A stretch of DNA of 60,613 nt from Verrucomicrobiota bacterium (GTDB lineage: Bacteria; Verrucomicrobiota; Verrucomicrobiia; Limisphaerales; JADLHS01): the NCBI GenBank assembly GCA_013140495.1, contig JABFSR010000066.1, positions 1-60,613 of the forward strand, read 5' to 3'. Position numbers and translations under genes: made by a program. The notes beneath the pieces were generated by a model, which was given only the letters and a program-made list of their open reading frames with translations, was not told the origin of the DNA and made no database searches. Positions 7,118 to 17,700 of this stretch are shown here, piece by piece. How positions within the stretch are numbered: position 1 is the first letter of the stretch; each line of letters begins with the position of its first letter.

Positions 7118-9700
7118 ATGAAAGCAACCCGATCGAACCACCACGGCTTAACCTTGTCCTGCCTCGCCGGCATTTTGATGTTCGGCCTGTGCAGTCTCCA
7201 CGCGCAGCCTGCCGGAAAAGCAACGGCTGCCGAGCAGCTCACCGTCCCCACCGGTTTCAAGGTGGAACTCATTCACTCCGCGACCGCCGATGAAGGTTCG
7301 TGGATTTGCATGACCACGGACAACAAGGGTCGCCTGATTGTCTCGCCGCAAAAGGACACCCAGCCGCTGCTGCGGATCACCCTCACCAAGGATGGCAAGG
7401 TGGCGAAGGTTGAACCGATTCCCGCCCAGGTCAAACAGGCCATGGGCCTCTGCTACGCGCATGACAGTCTTTATGTAAATTCGCACGGACCGGACGGAAC
7501 GGGGTTGTATCGGTTGATTGATGAAAACCACAACGACCAGTTTGACACGAACGAGGTTCATTTCCTCAAGAAGATGAAAGGCGAGGGCGAGCATGGTTAC
7601 CACGCCGTGGTCGAAGGTCCGGACAAAATGATCTACGTGATGAACGGCAATCACACCAAGATGCCGGAAGGGCTGTCGCCCGACTCGCCGCACAGGAATT
7701 ATCAGGAGGACCTTTTGCTTCCGCGCCTTTGGGACGCGAACGGTCACGCGGTCGGAATTCTCGCCCCCGGGGGTCACGTCCTGCGCACCGATCCGGAAGG
7801 CAAGAAATGGGAGCTGGTTTTGGCGGGTTTCCGCAACTCCTACGATTTTGATTTTAGCGCCAACGGAGAAATGTTCACGTTCGACAGCGACATGGAATGG
7901 GATTGGGGTCTGCCATGGTATTGCCCCACGCGCATCTCTCACAATGTGACCGGGGGTGAATACGGCTGGCGTTCTGGTGCGGGCCGATGGCCGGATTATT
8001 ACGCAGACAGTCTGCCGGCTGCCGTGGACATCGGCATCGGTTGTCCGACAGGTGTGAAGTTCGGAACAAAGAGCAACTTTCCAAAAAAATATCAGCAGGC
8101 GTTGTTCGCGATGGACTGGTCCTACGGCCGCATTTTCGCCGTCAATCTTCACGAGCAGGGCGCGACCTATACCGGCAACTACGAAAACTTCGTGAAGGGC
8201 AAGCCGCTCAACGTCACGGACCTCGAGTTCGGCAAGGACGGCGCGATGTATTTCATCACAGGCGGGCGCGGCACGCAGTCCGGTTTGTATCGAGTCAGCT
8301 TCACAGGTGACAAGGCACTTCGCCGCGAGTTGAACCGCGTGGACAAGCCTTCAAGGGCGGCAGCCAAGGCGCGCGTGCTCCGTCACAAGTTGGAAGCTTT
8401 CCACGGCAAGACTGACGCTGGCGCGGTGGATTTTGCGTGGCCGCACCTTCGAAGCCCCGACCGATTTATTCGCGGTGCCGCCCGAATCGCCATCGAGAGC
8501 CAGCCGGTGGCAACGTGGAAGGATCGTGCGTTGGCCGAATCCGACACTGAAGGGGCACTGGGCGGCTTGCTCGCGCTCGCCCGATGTGGCGGCAAGGAAA
8601 CGCAGAGAGATTTGCTGATGGCACTGAGAAGATTCCCGCTTCAATCACTGCCCGAAAACCAGCAACTCGAAAAACTCCGAGTGCTTCAGGTGAGTTACGC
8701 CCGGCAAGGCCGGCCGGATGCGGATGTCGTGAAGCTGACCGCGGAGAAACTTGGCGCTTTATATCCGACCAAGAGTGACCTCGTGAATCGTGAACTGGTA
8801 CAAGTGCTCATCTTTCTGGAAGCGCCCGACGTGGTTGGCAAGAGCCTGGATATCATTGCCAAAGCGCCGACACTGGAGGAGCAGACACATTACATCTATC
8901 AACTCCGCAATGTGAAAACGGGCTGGACTCTGGAACAGCGCCGAAAATATTTCGCGTGGTTCACCCAGTTGAAGAAGCAGGACAATGTCGCGACCAAGCA
9001 CCCTGCCCTGCTCCTGCAATGGTTCAAGGAAGCTGATCGTGATTATTCTGACGGTGCCAGCTATGGAAAATTCCTGATCAACATCCGGAAGGATGCGATC
9101 CTGACTTTGGATCCACGGGAAGAAGCTGCCTTGAAGGTGCTCACTGAAGAAAACATCGGCGCGCCGCCATGGAAAGCCACCAAGGATCGCCCCGTCGTGA
9201 AAGAATGGACTGTAGCCGATCTGGAATCCCGGCTGGGCGAAGTCAAATCGAAGCGAAATTTTGAAAGCGGCAAGACTGCGTTCAACGACGCGCAGTGCAT
9301 CATCTGCCATCGTCTCGGCGGTGGTGGTGGTTCTGTCGGCCCTGAACTAGCCGGCGCTTCGAGCAAGTATTCTCTCCGCGACATTCTTGAGTCCATGGTC
9401 GAACCCTCCAAGGTCGTGTCAGACCAATTCCTCACCTACAACATCCTCAAGAAGGACGGCGAGTCCGTCGCAGGGCGAATACTCGACGAGAACGCCGAGC
9501 GTCTAGTCATTATGCCGAATCCGACCTCGGCGGAATTGCTGGAGCAGGTGCGCATCGCGGATATCACCAGCCGCACGCCGTCGAAGTTGTCACCCATGCC
9601 CACCGCGTTGTTGAACAACCTGACGGCAGAGGAAATTCTCGATCTGCTGGCCTACATTGATTCCGCTGCCAAGCCGGACGCGCCCAACTTCAAGCATTGA
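7118..9700 (+). CDS. PVC-type membrane-bound dehydrogenase with C-terminal haem c motif
   Basis: 860 residues from the ATG at 7118 (MKATRSNHHGLTLSCLAGIL), chosen because the signal peptide follows it directly; in-frame starts at 7043 (TTG) and 7079 are possible. Residues about 45-420 form a propeller dehydrogenase domain ('GTGLYRLIDENHNDQFDTNEV', 'GRGTQSGLYRVSFTGD'). A HEAT-like helical region follows, then a haem motif CIICH at residues 727-731 with 'GGGGGSVGPELAGASSKYSL'. It is paralogous in layout to 2044-5013 and probably oxidises a carbohydrate in the periplasm, with electrons leaving through the cytochrome. The cupin gene starts 46 bp downstream, suggesting co-transcription. Confidence 0.85.
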   Translation: MKATRSNHHGLTLSCLAGILMFGLCSLHAQPAGKATAAEQLTVPTGFKVELIHSATADEGSWICMTTDNKGRLIVSPQKDTQPLLRITLTKDGKVAKVEPIPAQVKQAMGLCYAHDSLYVNSHGPDGTGLYRLIDENHNDQFDTNEVHFLKKMKGEGEHGYHAVVEGPDKMIYVMNGNHTKMPEGLSPDSPHRNYQEDLLLPRLWDANGHAVGILAPGGHVLRTDPEGKKWELVLAGFRNSYDFDFSANGEMFTFDSDMEWDWGLPWYCPTRISHNVTGGEYGWRSGAGRWPDYYADSLPAAVDIGIGCPTGVKFGTKSNFPKKYQQALFAMDWSYGRIFAVNLHEQGATYTGNYENFVKGKPLNVTDLEFGKDGAMYFITGGRGTQSGLYRVSFTGDKALRRELNRVDKPSRAAAKARVLRHKLEAFHGKTDAGAVDFAWPHLRSPDRFIRGAARIAIESQPVATWKDRALAESDTEGALGGLLALARCGGKETQRDLLMALRRFPLQSLPENQQLEKLRVLQVSYARQGRPDADVVKLTAEKLGALYPTKSDLVNRELVQVLIFLEAPDVVGKSLDIIAKAPTLEEQTHYIYQLRNVKTGWTLEQRRKYFAWFTQLKKQDNVATKHPALLLQWFKEADRDYSDGASYGKFLINIRKDAILTLDPREEAALKVLTEENIGAPPWKATKDRPVVKEWTVADLESRLGEVKSKRNFESGKTAFNDAQCIICHRLGGGGGSVGPELAGASSKYSLRDILESMVEPSKVVSDQFLTYNILKKDGESVAGRILDENAERLVIMPNPTSAELLEQVRIADITSRTPSKLSPMPTALLNNLTAEEILDLLAYIDSAAKPDAPNFKH

Positions 9701-9746
9701 TGCTTGCAACAATCAAAGCATTTATTTCAATCTGCCATATCGAATC

Positions 9747-11015
<1,269 letters not shown>

Positions 11016-11036
11016 GAACTGTCGTCTCTCCAGCGC

Positions 11037-11069
11037 GCAAAGCTTAAAGGCTTTGCACGTTTTGTTTTT
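11037..11069 (+). terminator. Probable intrinsic terminator after the cupin gene
   Basis: A 7-bp stem (gcaaagc / gctttgc) with a 6-nt loop at 11037-11056 is followed by acgttttgttttt. It overlaps the last codons of the convergent membrane-protein gene. The stem is short, so efficiency is uncertain. Confidence 0.55.
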
Positions 11070-12516
11070 CAGTGACGGCGCTTCGACCGATCGTCAGACA
11101 GGCGAGCGTTAGCCCAAGCACGCAGATCGTGAACGCGATCGCATTCGGAGTGCGCGCGGTCCACTTGAGCCAAGGCCAGGGAAAGTTGAAGAAAGCGTAG
11201 TTCAACCCGAAGTAAAGCCACGCATTGATGAGCAACGCACGCCGGGCAAACTCTCGTCCTCTTATTCCGTTCTTCAACTGGCGCACAAACCAAATCGCAG
11301 CCAGCGTCGTCAACACCACCGGCAGAATTCCGTAGAAAAACCAACCTGCCGCCGGGCCGATTCGGTGTCCTTCATACACAAGACCAAGAATGGATTTCCC
11401 CGCAATCGGCACCAAGGTGATCGGCAACACGAGCATGAATGGCCATACACGTCCTCCGGCCACGGCGATCATGGGAAGAAAAGCGATGATCAGTCCGGGA
11501 TCGTAAAGCGCATTTGCCCAGCGAATCTCCGTGAACTCCGACACGATGAGCAGCGTTACGTGAACGGAAATCAGCGCCCACTCGATGACAGGTTTTATCG
11601 GTGCATCAGCGGACTCCGTAAGCGGGCTGATGCGCCGCCGGTTGAGCCAAAGCCCGAGGCCAAGGCATCCACCCATCACGGCGCCGAATGTGGTTTCCAT
11701 CCAGTTCCACCAGTTCATCGCCGGATCGAGCGTGACCCAGATGCCGGTCTTGAACACTTCCGAATTCCAGGCATGAAACGATTGAAGGCACTGACCGATG
11801 GGAAATCCGATTCCGCCCAGCATGCCCCAGAGCGCGAGGTTGCGCGCGAGACGGTCGTGGCGAACCCAACCGGCCCAAATCCATGCGCCAATCAGCGCGA
11901 AGAGCAGGGCGCCCCAGACCTCGGGACGCGGCTTGAGTTCGGGGCCGACGTCGGGCTGCCAATGCCACGAAGCTGAAAAATAAATCTTCGGCAGAATTTT
12001 GTTGGCGGGATCATAGGGTGAATTCAATAACCACCAGCCGACGCCGTAGAGCACAAACATTCCCAGCATCAGCAACAGGATTTGCCGCCAGGAATATCGA
12101 ATACCGCCCAGCCCCATGCCGAGGAACAAGCCGGCGAAGCCGATCCAGATCGCACCTTTGACTCCCAATCCCAACATGCCCCAACGCCACGCTTCCCAGT
12201 TTCCGATCAGCGGTTTGATCTGCGTCAGCCCGATGGTCTGGCCATAAGTCATCGAGCCACCGATCCCCATCGCAATGGTGCCGAACGCAACAGCCCGGGC
12301 GGCTGGCAACAGCGCAGCACCCGGACACATCAAGAACACAAGCACCAGGCTCACGAGCAAACCGGCAATCATCGCACCCGTTTCATGGCCGTACTGTCCA
12401 CGGATGCCCCAGCCCATGCCGCCGGCCAGCGCGGCGAACAATACTGGTTGCCAGACCGGCGGGTGGGTCAATGTTGCGTCGGCGGAATCAGAAGGGTTCG
12501 GGAAGGTTGAGTTCAT
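11044..12516 (-). CDS. Polytopic membrane protein of unknown function
   Basis: 490 residues with about twelve to fourteen hydrophobic segments and no recognisable catalytic motif. Recurrent features are 'GGMGWGIRGQYGHETGAM' near the N-terminus (after about residue 30), 'MGIGGSMTYGQTIGLTQ' and a Trp-rich central loop ('ASWHWQPDVG', 'MNWWNWMETTFG'). I do not recognise a named family. The small C-terminal cytoplasmic tail ends at a stop that overlaps the convergent terminator. The opposite neighbour is the cupin gene; upstream lie a dispersed repeat and the sialidase-like gene. A transporter or sensor role is possible, but the sequence does not show one. Confidence 0.75.
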   Translation of the reverse strand: MNSTFPNPSDSADATLTHPPVWQPVLFAALAGGMGWGIRGQYGHETGAMIAGLLVSLVLVFLMCPGAALLPAARAVAFGTIAMGIGGSMTYGQTIGLTQIKPLIGNWEAWRWGMLGLGVKGAIWIGFAGLFLGMGLGGIRYSWRQILLLMLGMFVLYGVGWWLLNSPYDPANKILPKIYFSASWHWQPDVGPELKPRPEVWGALLFALIGAWIWAGWVRHDRLARNLALWGMLGGIGFPIGQCLQSFHAWNSEVFKTGIWVTLDPAMNWWNWMETTFGAVMGGCLGLGLWLNRRRISPLTESADAPIKPVIEWALISVHVTLLIVSEFTEIRWANALYDPGLIIAFLPMIAVAGGRVWPFMLVLPITLVPIAGKSILGLVYEGHRIGPAAGWFFYGILPVVLTTLAAIWFVRQLKNGIRGREFARRALLINAWLYFGLNYAFFNFPWPWLKWTARTPNAIAFTICVLGLTLACLTIGRSAVTEKQNVQSL

Positions 12517-12539
12517 TCTATATTCGGCAGTTGGAAACA

Positions 12540-12690
12540 GACAAAGAAATCATTAACGACAGATGCACACGGATGGACTCGGATATTTGAGAGAGGAATT
12601 AAATTCGTGTTAATTCGTGAAATTCGTGTCAAACCCGTTTTGCGTCCGTGTCCATCTGTGTCCATCCGTGGTTGAATTGCGTTTTCCAAG
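12540..12690. repeat. Dispersed 'ttcgtgaaattcgtg / catccgtgg' repeat
   Basis: Contains 'ttaattcgtgaaattcgtg' and 'gtccatctgtgtccatccgtg', with a reverse-oriented relative ('cacacggatggactcgga') at its left end, so the whole is partly palindromic. Related blocks occur at 39375-39452, 48540-48610 and 50193-50275. No coding content was seen. Confidence 0.6.
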
Positions 12691-12719
12691 TTCATCCGGA
12701 TTGTCCTGCGTGCATTGTC

Positions 12720-13910
12720 TCACCGCCCGATTTCCAAAACCGTTCCGGCGATGTGCCGCGTACCGTCCGCGCGGTTGAAATAATAGACGACCAGTGCGCG
12801 GGTCTTGGAAATCATGGTCGCCCAAGGATAGCCGAGGTCATGATTGCCGCCATCATCGCGCAATACAATTTCCTCCGCAGTAGCAAAGTTCGTACATTCC
12901 GCGTCCAGAACCCTGGCGCGGATTCCAAACGGCGCGTGGCGATAGCCATAAACGAGCAGCACGCGTTTATCCGGCAGCCGCAATGCGTAATGTGGGTGGC
13001 CTTGGAATCCGGTGTCCTGCCAGGGTTGAAACGATTTTCCGTGGTCGGTGGAACGCGCCATGACCGTATGATCGTCAAAATCCGCCGTGCGCAGAAACGC
13101 CACAAGATCGCCCTTGGGTGTTTCGTAAAGCGAAGTCTCGTTGAACGTCACCTTCGGATCTGTTGCGACAACGCAGGAGTACTTCCAGGTTTCACCCTTG
13201 TCGGACGAAATCATCAGGTGGGTATCTGTGTGGCGCGGCTTGGTGCTGTTGTTCGCGGCCACGACCCAGTAAAGCCGTCCGTCCCTGCCTTGGCACATTG
13301 CGCCGCGATTGTACGCATGAACCGGCTCACCAAAAATGTCCGGCGTGTTATCCGAACCGACGTGCGGAGGATAAAACGGACCCTGCCACGAATGCCCGGC
13401 GTCTTTTGAGCGCAACACATAGCCGCCGAGAAACGCGAAGTTGCCGTGCTTGAGGGATTCCTTCAGTTGCGCGGCGTAGTCGGGATTCAGCAGCGCCCAG
13501 CCATAGCTTGTACAAACCAGCGTGCCGTCGCGCAACTGCACCATGCACGGGTCCTGTGAGCCGCCAAATGGATGCGCGTAAATCAACTCCGGCTCTTTGC
13601 TCCAAGTTTTGCCGTTGTCGCGCGAACGCACGAGAACGAGATAACTGTTTGGATCGGTATGGGAATAATTCTTCTCACCAAGCCGCCGCCGCTCCGGCGC
13701 GCGGCGAAACGCGACGATCAATTCACCGTCACGCCGCTTTACGATGGACGGGAACGCGCTGTAAAACTTTTCATCCTGGTAAATGACGATGTCCTCAACC
13801 TTGCGCGGCAAGGTGGACACAGCATCAACGGCATGCACAGGAACGAAGGGTGACAACAGGATGGCCCAAAGCACAGCCGCCAGAAACGAGAAGGGAAATC
13901 GGTGATTCAT
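12720..13910 (-). CDS. Sialidase/BNR-repeat family secreted protein
   Basis: 396 residues from the ATG at 13910, chosen because it directly precedes a signal peptide (MNHRFPFSFLAAVLWAILLS). The body contains repeated Asp-box (S/T-x-D-x-G-x-x-W/F) motifs: 'SRDNGKTW', 'SKDAGHSW', 'SSDKGETW' and 'STDHGKSF'. An early 'AFPSIVKRRDGELIVAFRR' fits the FRIP-like arginine region of the six-bladed sialidase propeller. The likely role is exo-hydrolysis or binding of a glycan outside the cytoplasm. Sialidase activity in the strict sense is not proven, because many bacterial members act on other sugars. The gene looks intact. Confidence 0.8.
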   Translation of the reverse strand: MNHRFPFSFLAAVLWAILLSPFVPVHAVDAVSTLPRKVEDIVIYQDEKFYSAFPSIVKRRDGELIVAFRRAPERRRLGEKNYSHTDPNSYLVLVRSRDNGKTWSKEPELIYAHPFGGSQDPCMVQLRDGTLVCTSYGWALLNPDYAAQLKESLKHGNFAFLGGYVLRSKDAGHSWQGPFYPPHVGSDNTPDIFGEPVHAYNRGAMCQGRDGRLYWVVAANNSTKPRHTDTHLMISSDKGETWKYSCVVATDPKVTFNETSLYETPKGDLVAFLRTADFDDHTVMARSTDHGKSFQPWQDTGFQGHPHYALRLPDKRVLLVYGYRHAPFGIRARVLDAECTNFATAEEIVLRDDGGNHDLGYPWATMISKTRALVVYYFNRADGTRHIAGTVLEIGR

Positions 13911-14075
13911 TGCCGACAATGAACCGCCTTTAGCAACACAGGCCAAGAAAAATCCTGGCTTACTTGATCCGAATACCTCGGCTCCGAACCGAGCGTACGC
14001 AGGCAAAAGGCTTAATGGAGGCTCAACCTCTCACGCGCTAGCTCCGGCCCTTTTATCTTTTGGGGATTAGGCGAC

Positions 14076-14489
14076 TCAGTTCCAAACTAGAATCCATCTT
14101 GGCGGAATTGGGACAGGCCATGTGCATCCACCGGAGATATACTCACCATAATTCTCAATGAGCCGTGTGTGCATCGGCATTCCAACGACGAACTCAACCA
14201 AATGCGGCCCGCCTGAGCTCATGCCAACACGCATACCGTAGTGATAGCTGCCAACGGCTATATCAAATGGGAGGAAAAGGGACACGGCAAGAACGACAGC
14301 TCCGGCAACTGAAAACCACGAACGCCGCGATGGCGGGTAAAGTGCAAGAGTCATTATCAACACCGCAAGAATGCAAAAGCTCAAAAGCCGCCACTGAAAA
14401 ACGCTAATCTCAAGGAGTGTCACAACGACCACTATCTTGATGTTCGTGCCATGTCGCATTTTCCTTTTGCTTTTTGGGTCTTCGGACAT
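14076..14489 (-). CDS. Small integral membrane protein (137 aa) downstream of repeat copy A
   Basis: Start MSEDPKSKRKMRHGTNIK at 14489. Two to three hydrophobic segments follow ('IKIVVVVTLLEISVF', 'LLSFCILAVLIMTLALY', 'WFSVAGAVVLAVSLFLPFDIAV'), with a soluble tail. I recognise no family. Its start codon lies about 10-20 bp from a ~200-bp repeat that also precedes other small membrane-protein genes in this window (22313-22504, 32487-32831). The sequence before the ATG (minus strand) is 'catactgactaggggactg'. It is probably real because of length, hydrophobic pattern and this conserved context. Confidence 0.55.
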   Translation of the reverse strand: MSEDPKSKRKMRHGTNIKIVVVVTLLEISVFQWRLLSFCILAVLIMTLALYPPSRRSWFSVAGAVVLAVSLFLPFDIAVGSYHYGMRVGMSSGGPHLVEFVVGMPMHTRLIENYGEYISGGCTWPVPIPPRWILVWN

Positions 14490-14499
14490 GGTGCGATTC

Positions 14500-14680
14500 A
14501 GTCCCCTAGTCAGTATGTCTCCCGATTCTGGGGAACGAACTGTTTGCTTCTCCGGAGGACCGTGGGTTGTGAACGCGAAACGGAACGCGCAAGCCACACC
14601 TCGTGGGACTCGCGCCCGAGACAACCAGTAATGACCGAACCTCAATCACGATGACGATCTTCATGCTCCGTTAAGCCAAA
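14500..14680 (-). repeat. Copy A of a ~200-bp repeat located 5' of small membrane-protein genes
   Basis: Diverged relative of the blocks at 22517-22735 and 32838-33030. Shared pieces (plus strand) are 'tagtcagtat', 'gtgggttg.gaac', 'cggaacgc', 'gactcgcgccc', 'agacaac' and 'gtaatgaccgaa'. Orientation is the same in all three. Confidence 0.6.
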
Positions 14681-14719
14681 AGCTGGCGAGTCTCAAACCG
14701 TGAAACACGATCTGCGGTG

Positions 14720-17700
14720 CTACGGCGTCAGAATCCGATAAAATCTTTGCGGGTGTTTTCCAGCACACGGGTCCTCGAACAGGAACGTGCCATCACCGCA
14801 GGCCTCAGCCACACCGATGATCTTCCATGTCTTCAAGTCTGTGGATGCCTGCACAAAGTAGTTCTCGCTCTTCCTGGCCGAGAATTTCATCTGCATCTTC
14901 CCGCGCTCACACGGCGTCACCTTGTCAAAGACCACATGACAGGGACTTGAACGCGTGCCGCCAACGATGTCCATGATCTCCTGAGCCGTCTCAATCAGCG
15001 TCTGCGCCAGCGCCGGATCACGCCGCCCAATCTGGGCACGGACCTTGTGCTGAAACTCTTCAAGCTTGTGCAATCCCGACCTTGCCTGGCATCGCTTGAA
15101 AGCGTCCTCGGCATCACGCAATGTCTCCAATAATTCCTCGCTGTGCCCTTTGCCATCCTCCTTGCCGTGCTCCTTGTCGTCATCATGGCCGTGCTCTTTG
15201 CCATGTTTACGAACCGATTCCGCCTCACACACCGCCAAAACCAGGCTGTGCACGGCCTGCGCAGGAGTCAGCACGGCAAAGGTCGCCGTGGCCGTGTTGG
15301 TATCCACGCCATCCGTTACGGCAAGGTTCACGACATGATTTCCGGGAGCGAAATGGTTCGTCACCGTCGCAGTCGTCCCAAGCGTGTTCGTGCCTTCAGT
15401 CCATACAAACTGCAGCGAATCGTTCTCCACGTCGGCTGATTGCGAGCCGTCGAGGATGACAACGGCATTGCAACACACACGCGCAATCACGACCAGATTG
15501 CTGATGCCGGGAAGTTTCGTCAGCGGCGAGACGACGATCTTCGGCTCAGGTGCATCGTTCACAGGAAGCACGGTGAGACTGATCGTGGCTGGGATGGAAT
15601 CAAGCTGTCCATCGTTGACCTTGAACGTGAAACCGTCCGGGCCGAAGTAATTCGTTACGGCAAGATACGCGAGGTTCGTTGCCGTGCCGCTCAAACTCCC
15701 GTGGGTTGGCGGACTGACAACGGAGTAGGTCAGTGCATTTCCTTCCACATCAAACCCGGTCAGCGTGAGGGGCAACGACGTGTCTTCGTTAACCGACAAA
15801 GCTTGCGTGTTGGCCACGGGCGCGTCGTTGACCGGCAGCACGGTGATGCTGGCAGTGGCTGGGGCGGATTCCAACATCCCATCAGTGACCTTGAAGCTGA
15901 ATTCGTCCGGGCCGAAGTAGTCATGGTCGGGGACATACGTCACCGCTGGCGCAACGCCGATTAACCGGCCATGGATCGGTTGCGTGAACAACGCGTAGCC
16001 CAAGGAATCACCATCTACATCCGACCCGTCCAGCGTAATTGAGAGCGACGTGTCCTCATCAAGCGAAACGGTTTTGGGATTTGGCACCGGCGCATGATTG
16101 ACGATCAACCTCGCGTTGGAACTAACGATAGAACCCAGCGCATTCGACACAACGACCGAGTAGTCGCCGGCATTGGTAAATTGCACATTTGGCAAGGCCA
16201 TGAACGTGGTTGTCGCGCCGGGAATATCCGTTCCATTGAAGCGCCATTGGTAACGCAGCGTGGGCGAACCTGAGGCATGGACAGTAAACGCAAACGGCAC
16301 ACCGGGGTTCACCTTACCGCCCTGCGGTTGTTGATCAATTTGCGGCGGCCCCATGGGCCCGACGAACTCGGCCACGCCGTTGAAGGGCTGGTTGCCGCTG
16401 AAAACCCGTTCGCCCCAGTCATTCCAGCGACCCGCTTGCGGATGTCCGGGCGGATACATGGTCACGAAGTCTTCGCCACCGAGTGCATTGTTCGGTTCGC
16501 CTGGCGCCCAATAAGTGAACCCGACCGGCTCACTGGCCCAGCGAAACGCACCTTCGGAGGCCGTATCATTGAGGCCGATCCACAGGAACCGGTTTGTTCC
16601 GGCGTACGCGGCGAACGTGTTGAAGACCCAATCCTGCTCGGCTTGATTCCCAAGAGAAACCAGGTGTCCTCCAAGCGCTGCTGCCGCCCGCTCGGTCCAG
16701 GTCCATGTCGCCGGACTCAGCAATGCGTAGAAGTGACCGTTGGCAGCGTTGCTGAAAGTGGCGCTGATGGGCACGGGCGGCCAGAGTTCCACCTGCCAAT
16801 GCAGCCTCGCATTCAATCGTCCACCCACCGTGTCTTCACCCCAGCCCGTATTGCAGCAGCAGGTATCCCGGGCGCGCAACGTCAGTGTGGCTGTGTTTCG
16901 GCTGACGGTGACCGCGCTCGTCACGTCCACCTCGTTTGTCACGTGACCCAACTGACAATTCACGTTCGCCGAATCCGGAGTGACAAGAATGTTGCCCACG
17001 TAGCCAACGTCGTCCGCCGTTCCCGAGACAATGCTCAACTTGATGCTCTTGATCGGAGCGGCAAAGGTGCGTGTGATCGCGCATTCGGCGAAATGTCCAA
17101 CCGGGAGATTCGCAACGGCGTAAGTGTGCTCCGAGTTATCAACGATGCTGTTCGTCAGCAGGCTTGTGCTGTCAATGGACTGCGGCGCGCCGTGGTAAGT
17201 CAGAGTCGGATCCACCAGTATTTCCTGCACGAGTTCCTGCCCAAACCACGCCACGTTTTCCTGCAACATGCTCCAGTGATTCGTGTACAGCCCGGGTGTG
17301 ATCGGCGCATGGATGGACAAAGCAAACGTCTTCGGTCGCCCTCGGAAGATTCCGCCGAAAGTCGGGATGTCGTCCTGCACGTCGTTCATCAAATAGCGCC
17401 CCGCGCCAAACAGCGTATCGAGAAACTCCTTCTGACCGAAACGATACTTCCCCGCCTCCGACCACATCGCGTCACCTTCGTTACGGACAATCACCGTGGC
17501 TGTACGCGTCTCACCGGGCAACATCCTCGTCGGGATGTTGTGCCAGAGAATCTTTGCGTCGCGCTCGGGATAGTCGTTGAACGCCGCGGCGCCGCGAGCA
17601 GTGGTCTTGATATACTCGTATGGGTCAGTGGTTCTGGACCACACGTCGGTGTTCGTGTTGCCGCTTCCGGATCGGATGTAGGGCGGGCCCGCGTTGGCCG